In this document: piece by piece, positions 18,799 through 26,835 of the stretch | Numbering within the stretch: the stretch's first letter is position 1 | Layout: every line of letters begins with the position of its first letter | Source of the DNA: Mesotaenium endlicherianum | Taxonomy: Eukaryota > Streptophyta > Zygnematophyceae > Zygnematales > Mesotaeniaceae | DNA length: 26,835 nucleotides | Direction: 5' to 3' | Assembly: GCA_009602735.1 (NCBI GenBank) | Contig: WELA01007304.1 | Span: 24,221 to 51,055, forward strand | The notes under the pieces: model-generated | What the model was told of the DNA's origin: nothing | Database searches by the model: none | Seen by the model: the letters and a program-made list of their open reading frames with translations, nothing else | Made by a program: the position numbers and the translations under genes

Positions 18799-21700
18799 TC
18801 ACCACTCCTCGTAGTTTGGGCTTAAGTAGCCAGCTTTAAGTCGGCCATTAGTGACACGTAACTCATTGATTAACCTTTCCCAATTTGAGCCCAAGGTACC
18901 AACGAAGTAGTCACACTCGGACGATATTATCAGATTAGCAAAGCTTATGTCAGTTAGCCTGTCTTCTCCCACAGCTGCCTCGTAGTCAGACATAGTTGTT
19001 GTCCCGTTTTGACGCTGGATTTGAGAGAACCAGAACGTCCAATCTGCGTATGCAGCGGACTGTTCTACAACTATCTGCAACCAGTGAAAGACAAGAAGCA
19101 ACTCACAACCATGAACTACAGATAGGCACACTACTTTTTGCCAGAAACTACGCTCTGAGCCGCAATCAATGGGTGTTGAGATACGTCTGATTTCCAAAGA
19201 CACCCAAATGTACAATATTTTGAGTGAATGCAAATCTAAGTGAAAGCTTTCAAATATCAATAGCCACCACATTTCACTAAATTCTGTTAAGCAAGCAGCA
19301 CACACTTATGACAAACGTAAAAATGAAGTAACGGTGCAGATTGAGGATGTACCTGCATTTCAGTGCTAAGCCACACGTGATGGAGGTGTGGCACATGCAA
19401 CCGCAGTCTCTCTAGGAGCCACACATATGCCGCCAGCGAGAAAATATGCATTTCGCCGGCCTTGTCACCTTGCCGGACGTGAAGGCTGACAATCGGCCGC
19501 ATAATGTATGGCTTCCAATCTGACCTCATAGCATTTTGCAGGGATCTCACCCCAAGGTCAACCTGCTGGAGAATGTCACGCTCCCTGTCATGTAGAGTCC
19601 CACGGTCCCCGACTTCTATCAAATGCTATGCCCATAAGGCCTTGGTCATCCGTGACGCAGTCTTCAATCCATACGCCTCATGGCGAACTTTGTTGATGAT
19701 GTGGCACAGATAGGGGGTGGGCCAGCGCAAAAAGACTCGTACTGCTTGACTCCTCCACCACATTACCTACACTTACACAGGCCAATCACCATCCAACATA
19801 CCAAGTTGTTTCCACGGACAGAGGAACTGTTGCGCAGCGGGGTCCCCTAATTCACAATAAAGCAGAGAAGACGGTTGGTGCTTCTATAACATGTAGAGGT
19901 TTGTCCAGTACTCCGCTGCTGTAGACCTGCAAATAAGGGGAGCTTCGTAATGAAGTGCACTGCCTGAGGAAAACACCACCAATATCAAGTCCCTCTCTCT
20001 CTCCCTACATCCACCCCACCCTTGCTCTTGCTCAGATGAAACCCCACATATGTCAGAAGAAACGTACGTCATTTTGCAAAGGAGTCGTGAATGCACAGGA
20101 GTTGTGAAGGAGACCAACTAATGGTCGGTGTATGCAACAGCAGCGGTAGAGATAAGGTGCTTAGCCCCTTCACCCCTGAGCATTGGTTGATCCCACTTCA
20201 ACACCTAGCAACTGCTACGGGTCAGGTCCGCACCTCATTAGAAGAGTCGGGCACAGAGCCCATAATCTCAATCAATACGGGTCTATTTAGCCAAGGTGTC
20301 TTCCACTTTCTGATCAAGCATCGAGGAACCTTATAATTAAGAAAGTGTGAGTGAGTATGCATGTCAAGTGCCTGTCATAGGGCACCAAACAAATAACGTA
20401 CTAATTATTTTGTAAATGATTGGAGAAGGAACAAGAGGCACAAGCGCGTGTGCAGTAGATAACATTAAGACAGTCTGTGCTTCTTTCAACAACACCAGGG
20501 TGACGGACGCAAATGGTGGGGCTCTAAGTTTCTAACGGCCAACGGCACCCTTGCAGAATCATGAATGCATCAAGAAGGCGTCAAAGAGTACGCAAGAGAC
20601 ATCAGCACAGAAAAAGCACAACGAGCCGTAGTCGTGACTGTGATTGCAAACCACGGCCTTCAATCATGAGGCGCACGTGATGCACGCAGAGCCCACCTCA
20701 GTCAAAGGCAAGCATGCAGAAGCTGTCCGCTTACTTTGGGACGAGAGCAAACCGTCTCACCTGGCAATCTCAACACCACCGTAAGAACCATCCGACAACT
20801 GGTGGATGTAGACGACTGGCAGGTTACTGTCTATAAGTGTCAGCGCATGCGAAAGAAAACCACTCGAGGGTGTTCGGGAGTGCAAGCGCATGGCTTCGTC
20901 CTCGCATGCTGACGAGGTGAGTCGCCTGAAGTAGCAAGCAAGTGATTCGTGGCCCTCACCTGCATGCCCACACGCAAGCGCGCACAAGCCTGCATGCTCT
21001 TAGTATACACCACCCTCACCAACAGCTTGCTTGTTCGGGTAGTCAAGATGGTGCACATGTGGCATGGGGCATACCGCGTCAGAATCTCTACGCTATGCAG
21101 GTGCACACATACATCAGCCGCATGAACAATGTGTGTAGTGCCTGCTCATGACACTTGTGAACCTCGAATTGCCTGCAAACAAGACAAGCAAGCTAGCCAC
21201 ACAGACTGCAGCGGACAAGCTCTGGGAACAGAACACCCTCCCAGGACAGATAGCAGGCCGCACGCCTTATCGTGAGCTGGGCAAGCCCACAGGCGGTGAG
21301 CAGATCAAGAGTTTCCTGAGCGTTCATCAGACATGGGAGGGGCTCAACGTGACGCCCGCTGAGAAAATTGCAAGCATGATCCAAGGAGAAATCACAAGCT
21401 CGCAGGGCTAAACGTGCACCGCGGCAAAGCAGCCCGGCGTACCCTGGCATCGCCCGTGACGAGCGCGCTGGTAGCTCCCTGGGCCGGGAATAAGGATGCG
21501 CCCGTGCGCCATGGCGAGGCTCAGCAGAGATGTCATTATATGCAATTGGGAGCCCAATCCATGCCTCTCCATTGGGAGCCAATCAGCAAGCAAGAACTTG
21601 GTGCCCTCTGCCGTGCAGTCTGCAGGAAACTGGTGAGCCCAGATGTCTGCCTGGACGACACGTGTCATGGCAAGATTATCAACATCCGCTCCTTGAACCT

Positions 21701-22668
21701 GCTTGCCACGGACCAATCAATTCCCACCTGCGGTACGAGTTACTGTGCTTGATTAGGATACCCAAAGCACTTCAGTCCCCCATATGCAGCTCCAGCTCTG
21801 AGAAAGCCTCCTTGTTTAGCAGTGGAGGTGCACATTTGTAACACGATCATGTAGAAATGGTCTTTCTCGCTTTGCGAGGACAATGCCTGAGGCCTGTCGC
21901 GTTCCCAAAGTGAACGCTGTGGTTCTATCTCTACTAGCAGGTCGTGTGTACATCAGAACCTACATGAAGCCAAACAGCACTGTATGCTTTGGAGACTCAC
22001 CCAGGGCGGCTGGGGTCCTCCCTCTTCAGAGAACGTTGCCCATTCTGGCAGTTCACCTAGTGGCCCTCGTTTTTCAGACTCAGCAATCTTCTCTGCCTTT
22101 AAAGAGCACAACTCCAGATGCGGTGCCGGTAGGATATACGAGTGAATTCCAATCCGTCTCGACCTTGCACTGGTGCTTGGAAGGAAAATGTCTGTAGGCG
22201 GCATGGTTGTGTTTTGATGAAGGCCATACACGTTTGTCCAGAGCTGTTCAGAGATGAGTCCAACAACTCTCAGGCTTCACAAGAGGGCTCACAGAGTGGC
22301 ACACGGAAATTAAATATTGCCAAAGACGTCAACCTAGCTGAACGAGGATACCATTTGAGCTCCTATTTGGGTTGTTGTACGCATTCAGAAACACTCTGAA
22401 AAACGCTGGCCAATATCATGGACGCGAACAAGATCAATCCCTTACGAAGAAGGCATTCCTACGTAGCTTTATTGATACCAAACCTGGCAAGAGTGACAAG
22501 AAGAATAATGACGTGTATCACCTTATATAGCTCCCGAGCATGCCTCGCGTTGCTGCGGAGAGTTGGTTTAGCATAAGCCAGACAGTGAACCATGACCCAA
22601 ATGAGTATGACGATGAAGCGCGATACCGTTGCCCAAGAAAATTGCCGGGTTCTGCAATTGCCAGCCAT
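18799..22668 (-). CDS. GT23 (FUT8-like) fucosyltransferase-related gene, six exons, probably damaged
   Basis: Exons I resolve: 22668-22522, 22243-22001, 21698-21443, 20959-20761, 19963-19353, 19074-18799; all have GT..AG introns and matching phases, giving about 575 residues. Exon 1 encodes a short basic N-terminus and a hydrophobic anchor (FIVILIWVMVHCLAYA), as in type II Golgi enzymes. Family blocks in order: HGLGSQLHIMTSLLSLAMAHGRIL (exon 3), SLACYFRRLTSSACEDEA (exon 4), LHVIEAPTVFSAL, WWRSQAVRVFLRW and SLHVRQGDKAGEM (exon 5), and LTDISFANLIISSECDYFVGT (exon 6). These follow FUT8's order (GCGYGCQLHHV, VVELP, WWVSQFVKYLIRP, HVRRTDK, final DFLVCTFSS). There is no SH3 tail. Expected role: GDP-fucose transfer in the Golgi. 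Exon 5 has an apparent extra base with TGA 19854-19852, TAA 19775-19773, TAG 19769-19767 and TAG 19628-19626, so it may be a pseudogene. Confidence 0.7.
19353..19963 (-). pseudogene. Exon 5 of the FUT8-like gene, with lesions
   Basis: Acceptor TTTTCCTCAG before 19963 and donor CAG-GTACAT after 19353. It starts one base into a codon and ends on a codon boundary, yet is 611 nt, one too many, which agrees with a one-base gain near 19855-19861: the frame leaves LHVIEAPTVFSAL and resumes as CELGDPAAQQFLCPWKQL. Between GDWPV and WWRSQ stand TAA and TAG in the same frame, and another TAG follows TKALWA. Family-like sequence continues through every break, so these look like mutations or base errors rather than missed introns. 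Confidence 0.65.
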
Positions 22669-25600
22669 TTTATTGCCTCAACCGCATCTATGAGGAGAAA
22701 AACATCAATGACTAAGCAGTCTGTCGTTGTAGGGGAGGACCTTCTGAGCAAGATCATGCTTCTCACCACGTCTCTTGATTCGACTATAACAGAAAGCTTT
22801 TGTGTTTTCTCTCTTTACACTTCCTGCTGGTCATGTTACTACCGGAGAATTCATTTTGAAAGGGTCGCGAATTCGAATATTTTAAGCTGACGTTCAAGCG
22901 TGTGAAAAAACTTGTCGACAACGTCTTACTTCTCGACAATGCCAGTAAACTACGCCAAGAGTCGCAGTTCTGAAGGCTTTCGTCATTCTTGCAAGTAAGC
23001 CGTTGAACCATGTCGACGACGCAGGTAAACCGACGTGCACTTACATGTGAGCGGGTGACACTCCTGGTTGATGTAGAAATTTACATCCTTGAGGGATAGC
23101 TGGCCAGGCTCAAGGAAGATAGAGGTTGAGACGTTTCCATACAAAAAGGTGAGCTTTTCGCGTATTTTCTTAAGTTTTTGAAAGTCACTAGTAGCGTTGA
23201 GCAAAGTGCTTGTGTTATAAAAGGTAGGGGCGAGAACCCTGAAGATTTGCAAGTGGAGAATTGGCCAAAATCGCCGCCCGTGGAAATTCTAACGGACCCA
23301 CCCTTGCAATCCCAACCCAAAGCTGGATCTTACGTTCTACCAAACAGGATTGTTGAGCTTTAGTGGCCGGTAGGAGCAAATCTTGAAAATGGAAGTTGAA
23401 AGATAAAAACTCCCTTGCCGACGGTCTTCCAAGTGTTAGATGATTGTCACACTAAGGAAAAAGCATGACATTTGGACTTCGTATTACAAAAAGTCAACCG
23501 CAATGGCAACCATGCACTCACCATGTAAGATGAGTCTCATTCTAGTTTATATCAAAAATTTCAACTCACTCGACTTTGATTAAACTTGATGAGTAATGAT
23601 ATTTGCGCTCCATGGGGAATATACATGAATCCCGGCCATGGGCATAATAAATCCACCCCACCCTTGGATGGAATTACTCAAAGTATCGTGTACTACATAT
23701 TTGACAACTTGATCCTTTCACAAATTTAATTATGGGAAAGCTGGAGCGCACAGTCATCAAAAAGAATGTTGAACACAAAAGAGTCAACCCGAGTCATTTA
23801 GTAATTTCATGTAATGGACTATTTGTTTGTGGGTAATGAATTGGTTCAAGATTCTTTTGCGGATTGATCATTTACAATCGCTGTACGACCACACACCATG
23901 TCAAGCAAAAACTTGTTGTGTGTTCATTGGAACGTGTTTGATCAACGTAGATATTTCTTGACTATGCCCGGCTTTTGTCACATTTGTTAGTTTCAAGATT
24001 ACAACATAACATTATTAACACGTGCAAACATGTGGACCAATCGACAGCAAAGCCGAATTGAAGATTAAAAACATAATCTTACAATATGATGGTCGGACGT
24101 GAAATCAGTTTGCAATTGTTGAAGGCGCCATTGCTTTGAACATTAATTTGGACGGGTTTGCTTTTCAACACAAAGAACTTCAACAATTTGTGCTCAAATT
24201 GCTTGATTACGAAAGCAAAGGTGACGGTAGAAAGCATAATAGGAGTAGTAATATGCTACGTTACGCGTAGTTTGTTCTTGTATCATCTCTATGTCTAGCT
24301 ATTATTTGCTAACGTTCATATCTACCTGACTATGTCAAGACAACTCTAAGTAATTCTCTAAAAAAACGCTTGATTACTGACTAGGCCAATCGTTGTGCAA
24401 TCGAACGAGGATGTGACTTTTTGCAAAGGCCAACATGATGCTATTGTCGTATTGGAGTTGTTTGCTGGTCTTTGCAAGTTACTGCTTATTGACATTAAAC
24501 TACCAAACAAGAAAAAACAACACAATTGCGCGCAAGATAAAGCACTTTCAAGGGGTTTAGGTGTGTCGAGTGAAAGCAGCAACGTGTGTGAAATCAGCAA
24601 TTTTCACACGATATTGAAATGTTGCAAACCGTCAATCTACAGCCCTGAAATTAAAAATATGAGAAGGGTCCCAAAGAATGTTGATGGCCATTGGCGAGGG
24701 TGCCAGAGCAATTCCAAGCCACTTACTCGGGTTTTTTTGTGCCGCATTCAGAGTGTTCTCAAAACTTTCACTTGAACTGCCAACATGTCTCTCCGGGCAA
24801 ATTATTATAACCTTCAATATCTCTTTTGAGCTGCCAGAGTTGTCCTTAGCTTTTGTAAAGCACACCAAGTAACCTCGGCTCAACATAATTTCACGTACAC
24901 AACTCCATAGATTATGAATCTCTTTTCAAATCATATCCCTCCCACTAACACTCTAATTGCATTCCTCATCTACCAAAATTTAACCTCATTGCTAGTAGTC
25001 TCATGAGAAAGATTGTTGTTGATACTTGCACGCTCAAAGAGTGATCGTTAATCTTGAGGCTAAAAACCCTCATCAACGTGGCAGAAATTAGTCTCATTTC
25101 TCACAAAGTAAAATGAAACAAGAAATCCCCACATGCAATTCACAAGGAAGATTACTTAAAATCATAACTATCACCTCAATATGTTGCATCTGGCCGAGAA
25201 CTTTAGCCAGATGAAGCAAGAACTTTCCTTCTCACCAATGGCACCTTCAATAGAGAACAAGTTCTCAAATAGATGTTCCTCCTCTTCAAGTATTTTGGCA
25301 ACGCAAAGCTTGCCATACGCTTAACCAAGCGCTTTGACAAAAACCACCCTCTTCTTCTTCAAAAAGGTTCAACAAAGAGGCTCAAAATTTGGAACACTAC
25401 CCTCATTTCAAATGTGGAAGAAAGCCTCCCACACTCTCACAACGCATCAAGTACCTCCTCAAAGTTCTACATACAGTTAATCAATATGGAGGATGGGGTA
25501 TCTTGTAAGCCATCAAGGCACCAAGCAGACATTACTGTTTTCTGCCATATGGGTATTTGTCTAAGCAGCATAAGAAGGGAAGGAGAAGCGAAACGCAGAA

Positions 25601-25894
25601 TTATGCAACCAACTAGGAGGCTACACTAACTTAAAGAAAAGGAAACATTACGATTTACACCTACTTGCCGAGTCATCAGAACGAGCCTCCTGTCACATGC
25701 ACATCCATCTCATGCAAGTAAGACGCTAACTAGCTAATGAACATTGCTTTGCAAGCAAACCATTATCAATTTCGTCTCCTATGATGCCAACCATTATTTA
25801 TTAACAATGCATATTGACCTTACACCATCACCTCCAGCAACTTGCTACAGCCACACGCACATAGACATTAAGAAGGCAAAGCCAACAGGATAGT
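22669..25894. other. Intergenic host DNA, 3.2 kb
   Basis: No gene that I can support. It presumably includes the promoter and 5' untranslated region of the FUT8-like gene (minus, from 22668 upward) and the 3' end of the DCC gene (below 25895). It is AT-rich, with short open stretches on both strands that lack start, splice or family support (for example 24106-24270 and 24395-24775 on plus, 24886-24632 on minus). No LTR, terminal inverted repeats or tRNA noticed by eye. Confidence 0.5.
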
Positions 25895-26812
25895 TTATTT
25901 GAAGTCATGACATTTAAGGTCAAGATGGCCAATGAATAACACCTGCTTTTTTCGTCTTTGCTCCAATATAGCTGCAATTGGTGGTCGACCTGCTTCCAAA
26001 GGCCAGTTGAGAGCATTAGAGCACAACAGAGTGCAAGAATGCAGACTTGTACTAAACCCCTGATTAGATTCTAGTTAGTTATCATGTACAACCTAACCAG
26101 CCCCTCATACCCAGCTGTGCCACATGTTATGACCACTAATGGACCAAAGAATTGTGCCGTATAACAAAACTAGATTTTGTGAATGCAACCACTTTGAGCG
26201 AACACAAGTCGGGTAAGCATACAAAATTGCACTAGGGGCGGCTGTTACATACCAGTAACAGGCAAGCGGTACTTAGCCCAGAAGTCATACACAGCATCTG
26301 CCATGCTGCCAATCTGGAAGAAAGGAAGAACAACTTGGTCACATAAAAGTCAGCATGAGCTAAAAAAAGATCCACCAATAAGTGATGAAATCCACTTCTG
26401 TCACTCCCAATCAAGTGTTTAGTTGGATCCATAGGCCACATATATGGGGCAGGTGAAAGACCATGCATGACGCCACAATGCTTAGCGACTGTGGATTATC
26501 TTTTACAATCCTGATGCTCTAGACAGGCACATTAGTACGGGAATTCTTCCTCATTGCTGCAGTTGCAGAAAGCATCGCTCCAGGAGCTGACATTGTGCTC
26601 CTTATGAGTCATGTAGCTATTCCTAAGCAGATTTAGATGAAGAATGACCCGACAAGTCAAGAGCAAGCTGCAGGTGCATACTGTACTCCGTACTGAGGGG
26701 GAGTCAGAACTGCCAGGAAAAAACAAATCAGTGGAGTACGTCTTACAATGGGGTTGGTGGTGGCTGCATAAACCCAGCCTAAGCCCACCACGTCATAGAA
26801 CTTCCTAAAAGC
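25895..26812 (-). CDS. DCC-type (DUF393) thiol-disulfide oxidoreductase, last three exons, partial
   Basis: Three exons on the minus strand: 26812-26747 (AFRKFYDVVGLGWVYAATT...), 26313-26253 (IGSMADAVYDFWAKYRLPVT) and 25989-25895 (GRPPIAAILEQRRKKQ, ending TAA 25897-25895). Acceptors are CATGCAG, CTTTCTTCCAG and GGAAGCAG; donors are GTAAGA and GTATGT; phases 0 and 1 join without a break. The joined GLGWVYA ... VYDFWAKYRLPVTGRPP is what I recall as the C-terminal signature of plant DCC/DUF393 proteins, predicted thiol-disulfide oxidoreductases often targeted to chloroplasts. The DxxCxxC active site and any transit peptide would be in upstream exons right of the window. The tail after RRKKQ (VLFIGHLDLKCHDFK) is less typical. 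Introns are 433 and 263 nt. Confidence 0.72.
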
Positions 26813-26821
26813 CTGCATGTA

Positions 26822-26835
26822 CCCCCCCCCCCCCC
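26822..26835. repeat. C homopolymer at the window edge
   Basis: At least 14 consecutive C, running to the last base. It lies 9 bases upstream (on the minus strand, as G) of the acceptor of the first visible DCC exon, where a pyrimidine tract would be expected. Confidence 0.9.

Noticed and set aside
19735..19800. A very short intron (35-39 nt, GTAAGT or GTATGT to AG) to explain the stops between GDWPV and WWRSQ in exon 5
   Set aside because: Every GT..AG pair tried gives the wrong frame or a stop, and the length is below the usual plant minimum; mutation or base error is simpler.
21148..21411. Plus-strand open frame of 87 codons with a plausible composition
   Set aside because: It lies in intron 3 of the minus-strand FUT8-like gene, has no family resemblance, and the opposite strand is open over much of the same stretch; GC-rich intron DNA often gives such frames.
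24106..24270. Open plus-strand stretch without a start codon (FAIVEGAIALNINLDG...)
   Set aside because: Could be an isolated exon, but I find no convincing splice sites or neighbour exon and no recognised family.
24395..24775. Plus-strand frame with VVLELFAGL, reminiscent of the cytosine methyltransferase start motif
   Set aside because: Nothing else of that family follows (no PCQ or ENV motif), and the minus strand is also open over part of it. Taken as chance.
25273..25629. Plus-strand frame of 118 codons
   Set aside because: Composition is unremarkable, no domain is recognised and there is no splice or promoter context; it lies downstream of a minus-strand gene.

Overview
The window is eukaryotic nuclear DNA, most likely from a green plant-lineage organism with a large, repeat-rich genome; a charophyte alga such as Chara is my best guess, but that is inference. 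Evidence: plant-type Ty3/gypsy chromoviruses, an initiator-tRNA-Met-like primer site (TGGTATC-GGAGC), introns of about 260-800 nt with GT..AG ends, and split host genes of plant/eukaryote type. There are no bacterial operons, CRISPR arrays or RNA genes that I can support.

Bases 1-18379 are a nest of LTR retrotransposons. The oldest, element D (+ strand), shows RNase H and integrase at 6734-8062, an integrase C-terminus with chromodomain at 16567-17063, and a 3' LTR at 17877-18379. Its upstream part lies left of the window. Three copies of a second chromovirus family sit in it. Copy C (+) is represented by the tail of an extra ORF and its 3' LTR (5253-6733), abutting D's RNase H. Copy A (-) has gag, protease-RT-RNase H and a decayed integrase (1-5252) and is inserted in C's extra ORF. 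Copy B (+) is complete from LTR to LTR (8063-16566) and splits D's integrase; removing it rejoins D's frame, with CAACGTG present at both junctions.

The A/B/C family has three notable traits: a textbook -1 frameshift signal between gag and pol, identical in A and B; an unrecognised ORF of about 560 codons between pol and the 3' LTR, seen in B and C; and a hairpin plus polypurine-tract module on both sides of that ORF. All copies carry stops, shifts or deletions. Three single Ns are each flanked by a short direct duplication and look like assembly joins.

Bases 18380-26835 are host DNA with two minus-strand genes. One, 22668-18799, resembles the alpha-1,6-fucosyltransferase (GT23/FUT8) family; I resolve six phase-compatible exons coding for about 575 residues with an N-terminal membrane anchor, but exon 5 carries several lesions, so it may be a pseudogene. 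The other, entering from the right edge, is the last three exons (26812-25895) of a DCC-type (DUF393) thiol-disulfide oxidoreductase. The 3.2 kb between them holds no gene I can support. The window ends in a run of 14 C.
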